From Nageia nagi (taxonomy: Eukaryota; Pinophyta), in assembly GCA_050084985.1 (NCBI GenBank), contig JBITNC010000001.1, positions 43,152,001-43,216,000 of the forward strand: a DNA stretch of 64,000 nt, given 5' to 3'. A model generated the notes under the pieces. The model saw nothing but the letters and a program-made list of their open reading frames with translations. It was not told the origin of the DNA and did no database searches. A program made the position numbers and the translations under genes. Every line of letters starts with the position of its first letter. The first letter of the stretch is position 1. This document shows positions 22,864 to 33,288 of the stretch, piece after piece.

Positions 22864-23088
22864 TACATAAGACCTTTTCGGATGCATAACATTGATTAGA
22901 TTCCTTTATTCTTTACCTTCAATTATGGATAATTTATATGTACCTTTTTCATACTTTGTAATGACAATGTAAGGACCTATCTAGTTAGGTTCAAACTTAC
23001 ATTTATTTTCATTTTCTAAGGCTTTTGTATCAATAAGATTTTCTTTTAGGATTAGGTCACCTATATCGAACTCTTTAAGCTTGATCTT
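22864..23088 (-). pseudogene. Ty3/gypsy integrase C-terminal fragment, interrupted by a copia LTR
   Basis: Minus-strand reading, starting at the break at 23088: KLKEFDIGDLILKENLID, then LENENKCKFEPN, then IGPYIVITKYEKGTYKL, and lastly INVMHPKRSYV before a stop. This is the segment after the integrase core in plant Ty3 elements, including the conserved W/G-P-Y motif (here stop-I-GPY) and the terminal LK-YY-like end. It begins exactly where the copia LTR starts, so the LTR inserted into this Ty3 copy. Two in-frame stops are visible. Confidence 0.82.
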
Positions 23089-23650
23089 TGTTGGAATGTA
23101 TAATGCAATACTGTAAGGTTTCTTAATGTAATTCACTTAATACTTAAGGGTATCCCTAGATACCTTAAGTATTTATTGAATATGATAATACAATTTCATT
23201 AATACTTAAAAGGTAAGTATTCATAGATACCTTTCAGATATTTGTGAATATGATAATGTAACTTATCCTACACTCCATATCATGAGCATACCCCTTGGGT
23301 AAAAGGGTGATGCATGTCATAACATTGTACAATGATTAAAAAGGTGATACAAGGGAGGATTTTGGATTATAAATAGAGGGTTCTCTCATTGAGATCACTT
23401 ATTCAAATTTATAGCAAAGTTATGCTCTTATATAGGTTGTAGGAGAAGTGAGAAAGAGTTTTTATAAGAGAGTGCTCTTTGAGAATAAGATCTTAAATTA
23501 GTAGATGTACTCCCATGGTTGGAGGAACCACTTTTAGTGTCAACTTTGTGAGATTGGCTATTATATTTATACTATTGTGATGATGTTTTAGAGAGCTTTC
23601 ACGAGATATTGGTAGAATAGGGATTTAGTCTTGTAGGCTTTTATCCTTCA
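23089..23650 (+). repeat. Copia 5' LTR on the plus strand, with adjoining primer-binding site
   Basis: 562 bp with TG...CA ends (TGTTGGAATG to TATCCTTCA), the same family as the LTRs at 7097, 15062 and 18446 but in the opposite orientation. The first 120 bp contain a partly duplicated TACTTAAGG/TACTTAAAAGG region, which explains the greater length. A TTATAAATAG box near 23368 is the likely TATA region. No second LTR of this copy was found. Confidence 0.92.
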
Positions 23651-23652
23651 AT

Positions 23653-23664
23653 TGGTATCAAAGC
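23653..23664 (+). other. Primer-binding site of the plus-strand copia copy
   Basis: TGGTATCAAAGC matches 11 of 12 bases of the tRNA-iMet-complementary site and lies two bases after the LTR end. Confidence 0.88.
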
Positions 23665-24410
23665 CATTCTTGGAGGCTTCTCTTCAACATATTGAAGATT
23701 CTTCATACTTCTTGGAGGTTCATTTGCATCCTTATTGAGTTAAAAGATTTGTGAATTTATAACATCCTTCCTTCTCTTCCTTTTATGTTGAATTTTGGAT
23801 TATTTCATTATGATACTAACATATTTTGTTATATGTTAGTTCTTTTTTTTTTGTTGCAAAATTTGCTTATAAGTAACAATATATTATTGTTATGCAATTA
23901 CATACACTAACATTCTTTTAGTAGTTAGAATTTATTTTGATAAAATTACCTAAAATGGAAATAATATATTGTTATGAAATTTATAAGAGTATAATTTTGT
24001 TGAAATATTTTTACCTTATAACCATTTTGGTATTTATCAAAAGAAGAAGATAAAACTTGCAAGTTTTTTTTCCTTTTTATACAATTTTCGTAAAATTGTT
24101 ATTTTTTTGTAAAAAAAAAATTAGATTGTATATAAGACAGGGGGACCTCTATAATTCTATTTTAACTAGTATACATCAATACAAAAATAATATATACATT
24201 AAAAAAACTATGGGGGCTTTATTTTTTAATTAAATATTTTTGAAATAAAAATAAAAAATCAAATATTGGGGGGCAATTTTGTTTGAAATTCATTTTTTAA
24301 ATTCAATTTTTTTTGGGCAACCTATGACTAACCAAACCCCCGCTTGTATCTCCCTCTTAGCCCCTTTAGATAATGGAATCGATTGCATCCCTTACAATAA
24401 TCTTGGAGGT
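23665..24410 (+). other. Leader of the plus-strand copia copy, truncated
   Basis: The first ~250 bases parallel the inverted leader sequences at 14900-15044 and 18200-18428. The rest is A/T-rich, with no gag; the element ends here. Confidence 0.7.
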
Positions 24411-24414
24411 AAAC

Positions 24415-24690
24415 TGAAGAAATTAACCCTTTTGAATTAACTTCTAATCTACCAATATCTCAAGAAGGCACTTTCAACATCAACACAATAGCATAATAAC
24501 TCAAGCCAATCTCATAAAAAACACAAGATATAAAGTGGTTCCTCCCTCCTAGGTTTTTATTTTATGACATCATGACGCAAACTATTCTAAGAACCCCCTC
24601 ATGGCTGCTAGTAAGGTAAATATTTTAAAGTCTCCACTATCCACCTAACAACTTGTGGATAGTAGCATAACTCTAGCCAATTTGTAGCCT
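24415..24690 (-). repeat. Diverged copia LTR fragment
   Basis: Starts TGAAG, contains TCTACCAATATCTC and ACACAAGATATAAAGTGGTT, which match the family LTR, and has a decayed TAGCATAACTCTAG block near the end. Only the half nearest its own 3' end is recognisable, and no primer-binding site adjoins it. Confidence 0.6.
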
Positions 24691-26789
24691 TGCTATGGTG
24701 TAATGGAATAACCAATGACATTCCAACCTAGGACCTCCAAGAGATCAATCAAAGCATTAATGAATGTGTTTTCCCCTTGGGGATTATAGTAAACATAGGT
24801 TAAGACACTAAAAAAATAATTCCAACAACTACTATAGATTCTTAATAATAAACCAACATTAAACCAATTATAGGAAAAAGATGTTAGAAAATTTATTGAG
24901 AAAAAAAAATAGAATAGATTCAGAAGAAGCTCACATAGTATAGAAACAAATATAATCTCCTCACGCCTTAATAAACATAATAAATCAAATAAATAAATAA
25001 TATTGAAATAATATTTTTCAAGCAACAAAGACTTCAAATATAATATTTAATTTCATCTATTATTGCCAATAAATCATTAAAATAATGCAAGTTAATTTTG
25101 CAACAATGCAAAATATTATAGTTCATCAAGGCCAAGAACCTTAATATATCATAAATTATTTAAATAAAGCTTCAAATCAGTAGATCATTAGAAGTTGGAG
25201 ATAGAGCCAAAATGTACAACTTGATGTTAATTATTGAATGGGAGCAAGAAATTCAACAAGGACTAGCTCATAGAGCTCTATTAATATAATAATTAACAAA
25301 ATCCAAAGAATAACAATCAAGGTCTTCTAGATCTTTGAAAGTTGAAATGATGACCTTAATCAATGGATGAATTACATACCATTTTTTATAAAGTAGCTAA
25401 TAACAAGGACGAATTTTCATATTGGTCATCTACTTTGGATGAAGATATATTCCCTAATTTTATGAATATATTAGTCTCCTTACATCTTTAAGTGAAGAAA
25501 TAGATTCTAACCCTGTATGTTAGTGATCTAGTATCAATATTAAGTGATATGGCTTTATAGCTCAAGAATAAGGTTATATAATTCTAGATTCTATGTTTTG
25601 TTCACAAAACTCCCCCAAAATGCTACAAAGTATACTTTTAATTTTTTTATTATTTATTAATAATCCTACAAAAGTAATTTTGAGCTTATATACTTTATTT
25701 CAAAGAATATTTTGAGGATGACATTAGCCAACCATCCCAAAAGCTTTGGTATTGTAATAAGGTCTCATTTATATAAAGTTAGAACTTAGTTATGTTGATA
25801 TCAACAAAAAACAATAAAAGTATGGGTATATCTAAGATTGAAAATATCATGAGTTGATATCATCCTTTCTTAAAGTTCAAATCCTTTAAAAAGGATAACA
25901 AAAAATGAAAAAATATAAGGTTAGAATTTGTAATAGTCCACATAATCATTCATTTCTTAATATTTTAACCGTCAAGAGAATAACATTATAATATTGAAGG
26001 TTTAAAACTCAATTTATCTTTGAAGAAAATGATGTTAGCCACATAAAATAATTAGGAACATTAATGATCCGTTTAGGATAAGTAGAGTAATTAGCAATGG
26101 AACTTCAACATAATTTTCAATCTCTTTCTTGATAAATATCTTTCATTAAAAATATAAACATAATAAATAAAAAACTTTAACATTAGATAACTCTTTTTAT
26201 GTGAAGCATATACAACCTTAACATCACCCCCTCGCACGGTTGGTTTTTTTTGACAGTGTCATATGTTAGCGCAAAATCGTCTTGAGATTATTTTTCTTTA
26301 AAAAAAATTAAGGATAAAAGCATTCAAATTTCACCTTACGATTCAAGTTCAAAACCCATCAAGATATTTTACTTGTTGCAAATCCAACACTTAACTATTT
26401 TTAACCATTTTTTTCTTATTTTTTTACATAGAAATATAATCATCAAGTAATTAACTTGATAAAATCGCCAAACAATTAAACCGTTGAATTTTTTTTTTTG
26501 TAGAAATATACATCATACATCCAAGATATGTGTTAAAGGAGCGATACAAAATCAGAATAATGTTAAACTCTTTTTATAATGAAACATATTTAAAATGATT
26601 ATAATACAAAATGTTGATGATGATATACATCACACCAATCATTCCTTAGTAAACATATATCCAACACCAAAATCACATTCATAATAATGAGCAATTAAAA
26701 TTTTAATTGAATTTTTTTTTTGTACCGTTGACTATTGATAAGAAAATATTTCTTTACAAGCAAAGGACATGTAACTAGTCGTAATATAC
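24691..26789. other. No recognisable gene; flank of the first 2.2-kb unit
   Basis: About 2.1 kb of AT-rich sequence. Chance ORFs are of low complexity. The last 500 bp before 26790 would be the upstream region of U0 and contain nothing I can name. Confidence 0.45.
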
Positions 26790-26933
26790 ATGGAGATAAG
26801 AAGTGGAATGGAGGAGGTGAAAGATCACACCCAAAATCGAATATTACGAATGAGTGGAAATGTATCACAAAATCTTAGTTGTAATAACCGTTTGAGTATC
26901 CGTTGGAGCCGAGCCTTACATCAAATGATCAGA

Positions 26934-26939
26934 CACGTG
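26934..26939 (+). promoter_or_regulatory. G-box CACGTG in U0
   Basis: GACACGTGTCAC is a palindromic ABRE/G-box core of the type bound by plant bZIP and bHLH factors. It lies about 296 bp before the proposed start codon at 27230. The same core occurs in U2-U7 and U9-U11, at 33412, 35609, 37803, 39994, 42194, 44393, 48783, 50982 and 53181. In the array units a 79-bp direct repeat beginning CACAAAAGCCTTA brackets it. A regulatory role is inferred from sequence only. Confidence 0.5.
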
Positions 26940-27229
26940 TCACAAAAGCCTTATAGCTGTAATAGCGTGAGAGTATCCAAAGAAGAGTGCATTGGAGCTT
27001 GAGCCATAAGACGGTGAAGCTTCGAGATTAGAGGCTGTTTTGTTTTTTGGGCTAATGGATTCAAGTTTTGAGTAGCGTGGGTGAGAGAAATAGAGTTAAA
27101 TCATAGTAATGGGGTTCACATCTGAAATGTAGATGTAGACGAAGAGAAGGAAAAGGGAGGTAGTATAATGGGGGAGAAGAGGAAGAGCTTATGTTGGAGT
27201 TCACTTCATGTTAGCAGACTCTCATTTGA

Positions 27230-28967
27230 ATGGCCAACGGACACAATCCTATTGATTATGGCTTTACCTCTTTGATAGAAGAGGAAGAGGAAGAGGTCAA
27301 GATAGAAATTGTGAGTCAGATATGATTTGATTTGAGTTCTCTGTGGCCTGTTTATGTGTGGAGGGGCGCCTCTCAGCAAGAAGTCCATTGAAGAGTTTAT
27401 GTCTCTCTTCCCCAATGTCTCATTAATGTAGGTAATGTGGACTGCCATTTTTGGTAGGCTTGCTTTGTATACATGTGAGATGGTGTTTTGATTTCCTTCA
27501 GGTTTTTGCAGGGTTATGGGCTTACAGATGAATTGCTTGCACATGGTGATCAAGATGAATTATTTGTGCACTCCTTTTCCAATTTGAGGTGTTGGTGCTC
27601 ACCATTCTCCACCCATGGCCTAGCCACCATTGCTGCCAGGTATGCAATATCTTTCTCTTTTTGTTTATTTGTTTTGTCCTTGTTACTTGTCTCTGGCTTC
27701 TGTGTCACTTGTTTTTGCTTGGTTTTGAGAGTTTTATTGGTGTTGGTTTTAGCAGTTGGTTTTTCTTTTGTCCTTCCTTGTTCATTAGATGTGATAGGAG
27801 ACTTTACTTCACCATTGCAATATGCTCATAGCTGTATGCATAATCCCATCTTAACTCACAGTGATTTGAATATTTGTGTAATATTTTTCTGGTATGAGAA
27901 AAATACTTTTGATATGTTTAAAGAAATTATGAAACATATCAAATAATTAAGCAAAAAGAAGTATCATAGATTGCACAGAATTCATGCTTTAGCAGGAAAT
28001 TTATAACCATGCCTTACAAAGACTAAATACATGTGGTAATCAGTAGATATTATCAACACCAAAGAGAGAAAAAAAAACTAGCTCAACATAGTAGATAATA
28101 ACAATACCCCACTAAATAAATGTGGTAATCAGTAGGGATTATCGAGACAACATAGTATATAATAACAATATCTCACAACATTACGTACGACTGGGCTGAT
28201 TTAGCAATAACCTATATGTAAAGAAGGAAAGATCCACTAGAAGATGCCAGAGAACCAACCGAATGAAAATAGAGGGACTATGGGCAAGTATACCAGTAAA
28301 CAGTTGGAAACTTTCTTCATAAAGATGATTTTAATAATTAATATCACAATTTTCAAATTCACATATTTTTAAATTCAGTTGGAATTTGCAAAATGTTGTG
28401 CTTTTTAGGTTGTCCTGGAAGACTTGCATCACCATATTATCGAATTCTTTTTTACATTTGTTTGTTTTTGCCTAACTAGTTTAGCTTTATCTTCTAGTTT
28501 CTAATGCTCCTGTTGGGCTTGTATAATGTTTGTAACCAACTAATTTTTTATTTATTGTTTGACTAATTTTATTTATCATTGTTCTTTGACTTTTTCACAT
28601 CTTCATAAAAATAGTTAAGAAAAGAGGAAGTCCTCTTTTGTTTAAGTGATTTGTTTAGAATTCTTTTTCTTTTATAAGGAAAGCTTTTAAATTGAAAATC
28701 TGATTTCCTTGTGTTGTTGGCTCCATACTTATTTTTCATTTGTGTCGTATCCATCTTTTGTCTCTTAAGATGTTGTACTTTTATTAAATGATTTTTTACT
28801 ACAATAACTAGGAGTTGCCTTAGCTTTCCTTGATATCAAGAGTTATACTCTAGAGTTCATAGCTTTGCATGGTAGAGCTTTTGCTTACTCATGGTTATGT
28901 GGAAGCCATGTCAACAGTTTCTTATGCATACTATTATGTTCTTGTCCTCAAAGCATATTATGACCAG
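27230..28967 (+). CDS. Putative multi-exon gene start in U0 (unassigned)
   Basis: Three exon-like pieces with GT-AG borders. Exon 1 (27230-27310, 27 codons) starts MANGHNPIDYG and ends in an acidic run, E6, then VKIEI, before a strong GTGAGT donor. The next piece (27512-27639) follows TTTTTGCAG, reads GYGLTDELLAHGDQDE and ends AG|GTATGC; it joins in frame with exon 1. A third piece (28863-28967) reads MVELLLTHGYVEAMSTVSY and ends QAYYDQ-like (KAYYDQ) before CAG|GT. Coding between the second and third pieces is not established. I do not recognise the protein. In array units the start codon is ACG (except U8) and the second piece is frameshifted, so only U0 keeps this model. An alternative is a continuous 152-codon ORF (27488-27946) with a long hydrophobic segment. 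Confidence 0.35.
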
Positions 28968-29817
28968 GTACAACCCTTGCTTACCTTGGCGCACCTTTGA
29001 AGACTTGTCAATGTTTGTATGATTTTGAGGGCTTTGTGAATTTCTTGAATACATGTCTCCTAGAAATAGGATTTTTGTATTCTCTTGGAATGGAAGAGGA
29101 CTAGTTGGGATGTTGTATGGTTATGGCTATGGGGATATCTTCCCACCTAAAGTTTAAACATAAGATTCAAATAAGAATGAATGGGTAGCTAGAGAGCAGC
29201 AGGCCTTTTCCAACTTTAAACCTAAAATAAAGATCATTGTAGGAATTCTGGTATCTTATTTACTAATAATAGAATCTTGTATTCCCTAAATCTATATCGT
29301 ATATATCACAAAAGATATCTATGTTTAAACTAAAAATCCATGTATATTTGTAAAGAAATAACCTTATTATCTATTTAGTTTTTTCTATTTCCTTGAAATT
29401 TGTATTTATCTCTATTTTTTGTTCACATACATCTCCAAATAATGCGAACAAATTGAAAAGTCAAGTGATTTCTAGGAATTTTAAGGTGATCATGCATTAT
29501 CATGGCTTCTTCCATCATTATATTTGTATGGAAGAGCCAACATATTTTGCATGATCAAGGCATATGGTATCTCCCATGCAAATCATAAGTTTATTTGATG
29601 TACTGAGCAAGCCAAAGCAATCAACCTCAATAAGTTCTGTACAATCCAAACTCATAAATTGGAATCTAAATTGAACCAATGTAGAAAAAATTCTTTAAGT
29701 GGCAAGGTTATTTTTGAGTAAAAAAGCAAACCAATGCATTGGAAAGCAGTAGAAGAATGTCCATGCTATTGTCAAGAAATTAAATTCGTACGCCACCCAA
29801 GCGAATAACCTTGAAAT

Positions 29818-29910
29818 ATTTATCACTATGTGGGTGTTCTCATTCATTATTTATTACTATCTGGGTGTTCTCATTCATTATTTATCACTATCTGAGTGTT
29901 TTCATTCATA
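29818..29910. repeat. 31-bp tandem repeat, three copies (T1)
   Basis: Units at 29818, 29849 and 29880 each read ATTTAT-ACTAT and end TTCATTCAT. T2 has only two units, so copy number changed after the flank was duplicated. Confidence 0.85.
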
Positions 29911-30186
29911 TTTTGGAGTCTGTTAGTACTTGCAATGAGCTCTTTGATCTTTTCTTTCAATCTAGCATTTTCTGCACAATACCAACCTACTCTTTCCAAT
30001 TGTGAGGCAATCACTATCTTCAAAGTGTCAATCTCATTTCATAGCATTTGGATATTTCTGATTCAAAATACAATGCATTTTGTTTCTCTCATTCATCAGC
30101 TTTTGCTTTGGATTCTAGGTAACCAGCGCTTGCAGCCTTTCGATTTTGTCTTCCAACAATTTTGCCTCTCATATTCATAAGATATA

Positions 30187-31480
30187 ATTGAAGCAATATA
30201 TGCAACAATTTCTGTTAAAGGATTCCGCCTCAGTGCAAAGATCTAACAACTTATAGCTTAGTTCTCTTCCTTTTTTAGTAATTTTTTGTATCTTAGTTTG
30301 TATGTCTTCGACATTACTTTGTATGTTTCTTGCCAACTATTGAAGCATTATATGCAACAATTTCTGCATCAAAGGACTCCACCTCAGTGCAATGATCTAA
30401 CAACTTATGGCTTAGTTCTCTTCCTTTTTTAGTAATCTTTTGTATCTTAGTTTGCATGTCTTCCAATTTACTTTTGTATGTTTCTTGTCAACTTATTATT
30501 TATGCTCTCATCTTTTTCGATTTTATCAACTGAATTTTGGTTCATTTCATTGAATTTCGGTAATCAGCGCTTGCAGCCTTTTGATTTTGTTTTCCAACAA
30601 TTCTCCCTCTCATATTCACTGGATACAATTGAAGCATTATATGCAACAATTTCCGTGTTAAAGGATTCCCCTCAGTGCAAAGATCTAACAACTTATAGCT
30701 TAGTTCTCTTCCTTTTTTAGTAATTTTTTGTATCTTTGTTTGCATGTCTTCGACTTTACTTTTATTTTTTTTTTTAACTATTGAAGCATTATATGCAACA
30801 ATTTCCATGCTAAAGGATTCGACCTCAGTACAAAGATCTAGAAAGCTTATGGATTAGTTCTCTTCCTTTTTTAGTAATCTTTTGTATCTTAGTTTGCATG
30901 TCTTCGAATTTACTTTGTATGTTTCTTGTCAACTTATTCCTTATGCCCTCATCTTTTTCGATTTTATCAAGTGAATTTTGGTTCGTTTCATTGAATTTCG
31001 GTAACCAGCGCTTGTAGCCTTTCGGTTTTGTTTTCCAACAGTTCTCCCTCTCATATTCACTATATACAATTGAAGCATTATATGCAACAATTTCTGTGTT
31101 AAAGGATTCCACCTTAGTGCAAAGATCTAACAAGTTATAGCTTAGTTCTCCCCTTTTTTAGTAATTTTTTGTGTCTTAGTTTGCTGGTCTTCAACTTTAC
31201 TTTGTATGTTTCTGTTGTCAACTATTGAAGCATTATATGCAACAATTTCTGTGTTAAAGGATTCCACCTCAGTGCAAAGATCTAACAACTTATGGCTTAG
31301 TTCTCTTTCTTTTTTAGTAATCTTTTGTATTTTAGTTTGCATGTCTTCGAATTTACTTTGTATGTTTCTTGTCAACTTATTCCTTATGTCCCATCTTTTT
31401 TTATTTTATCAAGTGAATTTTGGTTCGTTTCATTGGATTTCTTCATCTTGTTTACTAACTTGGCCATATCCATTTTCAAT
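30187..31480 (-). repeat. Modular A-A-B-A-A-B-A-A repeat in the coiled-coil relic (T1)
   Basis: The phrase ATTGAAGCATTATATG recurs at 30187 (variant), 30339, 30628, 30780, 31069 and 31224, giving spacings of 152, 289, 152, 289 and 155. A is a ~152-bp module (about 50 residues) and B a ~137-bp module (about 46 residues), so the true period is AAB, ~441 bp. Confidence 0.85.
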
Positions 31481-31565
31481 CTACAAGTAATTTTATCATT
31501 TTGTGTTTGTATTTCTTGAATGTTTCCCTGAGGGTTGCTCATGGCTAGTCGAATAAAATTTCATT

Positions 31566-31593
31566 TTTTTTAACAACTTATGGCTTAGTTCTC
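31566..31593. other. Junction between T1 and the tandem array, with filler sequence
   Basis: After T1 ends there are about 22 bases, AACAACTTATGG...TTCTC, identical to part of module A about 290 bp upstream. The 2.2-kb unit then resumes at its offset 638, sharing CTC at the join. Filler plus microhomology suggests a template-switching repair event. Confidence 0.7.
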
Positions 31594-33288
31594 ATTAATG
31601 CTATAATGTGGACTACTATTTTTGGTAGGCTTGCTTTGTATACATGTGAGACAGTGTTTTGATTTCCTTCAAGTTTTTGCAGGGTTATGGGCTTACAGAT
31701 GAATTGCTTGCACATGGTGATCACGGATGAATTACTTGCACACTCCTTTTCCAATTTGAAGGTGTTGGTGCTCACCATTCTCCACCCATGGCCTAGCTAC
31801 CATTGCTGTCAGGTATGCAATATCTTTCTCTTTTTGTTTATTTGTTTTATCCTTGTTACTGTCTCTGGCTTCTATGTCACTTGTTTTTGCTTGGTTTTGA
31901 GAGTTTTATTGGTGTTGGTTTTAGCAGTTGGTTTTTCCTTTGTCCTTCCTTGTTCATTAGATGTGATAGGAGACTTTACTTCACCATTGCAATATGCTTG
32001 TAGCTGTATGCATAATCCCATCTTAACTACAGTGATTTGAATATTTGGTGTTGGTTTTAGTAGTTGGTTTTTCCTTTGTCCTTCCTTGTTCATTAGATGT
32101 GATAGGAGACTTTACTTCACCGTTGCAATATGCTCGTAGCTGTATGCATAATCCCATCTTAACTCACAGTGATTTGAATATTTGTGTAATATTTTTTTGG
32201 TATGAGAAAAATACTTTTGATATGTTTAAAGAAATTACGAAACATATCAAATGATTAAACAAAAAGAAGTATCATAGAATGCACAGAATTCATGCTTTAG
32301 CAGGAAATTTATAACCGTGCCTTACAAAGACTAAATACATGTGGTAATCAGTAGATATTATCGACACACCAAAGAGAGCAAAAAAAATTAGCCCAACATA
32401 GTAGATAATAACAATACCCCACAAAATAAATGTGGTAATCAGTAGGGATTATCGAGACAACATAGTAGATAATAACAATATCCCACAACATTATGTAAGA
32501 CTGGGCTGGTTTAGCAATAAGCTATATGTAAAGAAGGAAAGATCCACTAGAAGATGCCAGAGAACCAATCGAATGAAAATAGAGGGACTATGGGCAAGTA
32601 TACCAGTAAACAGTTGGAATCTTTCTTCATAAAGATGATTTTAATAATTAATATCACAATTTTCAAATTCACATATTTTTAAATTCAGTTGCAAACTGTT
32701 GTGCTGGTTAGGTTGTCCTGGAAGACTTGCATCACCATATATCGAATTCTTTTTTACGTTTGTTTGTTTTTGCCTAACTAGTTTAGCTTTATCTTCTAGT
32801 TTCTAATGCTCTTGTTGGGCTTGTACAATGTTTGTAACCAACTAGTTTTCTATTTCCTCTTTGACTAATTTTATTTATCATTGTTCTTTGACTTTTTCAC
32901 TATCTTCATAAAAATAGTTAAGAAAAGAGGAAGTCCTCTTTTGTTTAAGTGATTTGTTTAGAATTCTTTTTCTTTTATAAGGAAAGATTTTAAATTGAAA
33001 ATCTGGTTTCCCTGTGTTGTTGGCTCCATACTTATTTTTCATTCGTGTCGTATCCATCTTTTGTCTCTTAAGATGTTGTACTTTTATTAAATGATTTTTT
33101 ACTACAATAACTAGGAGTTGCCTTAGCTCTTCCTTGATATCAAGAGTTATACTCTAGAGTTCATAGCTTTGCATGGTAGAGCTTTTGCTTACTCATGGTT
33201 ATGTGGAAGCCATGTCAACAGTTTCTTATGCATACTATTCTGTTCTTGTCCTCAAAGCATATTATGACCAGGTGCAACCCTTGCTTAC
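31591..33288 (+). repeat. U1: first array unit, lacking its first 638 bp
   Basis: Lacks the G-box and proposed exon 1. It contains an internal 136-bp tandem duplication (31911-32046 and 32047-32182, each starting GGTGTTGGTT). It shares a 7-base deletion (CAGTTGCAAACTG) with U4 and U7. Confidence 0.92.
31911..32182. repeat. 136-bp tandem duplication inside U1
   Basis: Two direct copies starting GGTGTTGGTT; the second is closer to the other array units (CACCGTTGC rather than CACCATTGC). Confidence 0.88.

Larger units (their letters stand above)
26790..28984 (+). repeat. U0: isolated copy of the 2.2-kb unit
   Basis: 2195 bp related along its whole length to the tandem units at 31591-55486, but differing from them by several percent by eye, whereas those units differ from each other by about 1-2%. 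Its left edge is unique sequence. Its right edge runs into the flank T1 with TTAC-CTTGG, where array units have TTAC-ATGGAG. It holds a G-box, a possible first exon, other exon-like pieces, and a 60-85-bp direct repeat based on TGTGGTAATCAGTAG (28031 and 28120). Confidence 0.93.
29450..31560 (-). pseudogene. Coiled-coil protein relic in T1 (unassigned)
   Basis: Minus-strand open pieces (31142-31375, 30825-31133, 30542-30808) encode repeated helical segments: KFEDMQTKIQKITKKGREL, KLLDLCTEVESFNTEIVAYN, and a spacer, ETNQNSLDKIEKDEGIRNKL. The charge pattern and heptad-like leucines indicate coiled coils. Downstream on the minus strand comes ENARLKEKIKELI, then LFAWVAYEFNFLTIAW in a broken frame. 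Frameshifts separate the pieces and no start codon is evident, so it is probably dead. A gag-like or structural role is conceivable, but I recognise no family. T2 carries a longer copy. Confidence 0.6.
28985..31565. repeat. T1: first copy of the 2.6-kb flank
   Basis: Matches 55487-58060 (T2) throughout, with a few percent differences and small indels. It begins CTTGGCGCACC straight after the unit and ends after a GTTGCTCATGG block. The first ~450 bp (28985-29440) show no coding signal; the rest is the coiled-coil relic. Confidence 0.92.

Noticed and set aside
24693-25037. 114-codon minus-strand ORF
   Set aside because: The composition is that of translated A/T-rich DNA (F, Y, L, I), with no domain, and the start overlaps a decayed LTR.
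27589-27831. 80-codon plus-strand ORF and its array equivalents (MLPGMQYLSL)
   Set aside because: An out-of-frame shadow of the T-rich stretch that follows the AG|GTATGC donor-like site.
30478-31519. Several plus-strand ORFs through the T1 coiled-coil repeats (MFLVNLLFML and similar)
   Set aside because: Antisense shadows of the lysine/glutamate-rich minus-strand modules, which become hydrophobic on the other strand.
32432-32632. 66-codon plus-strand ORF starting MVISRDYRD in each unit
   Set aside because: No homology that I recognise and a low-complexity origin in the TGTGGTAATCAGTAG subrepeat. U0 lacks it because of small changes.
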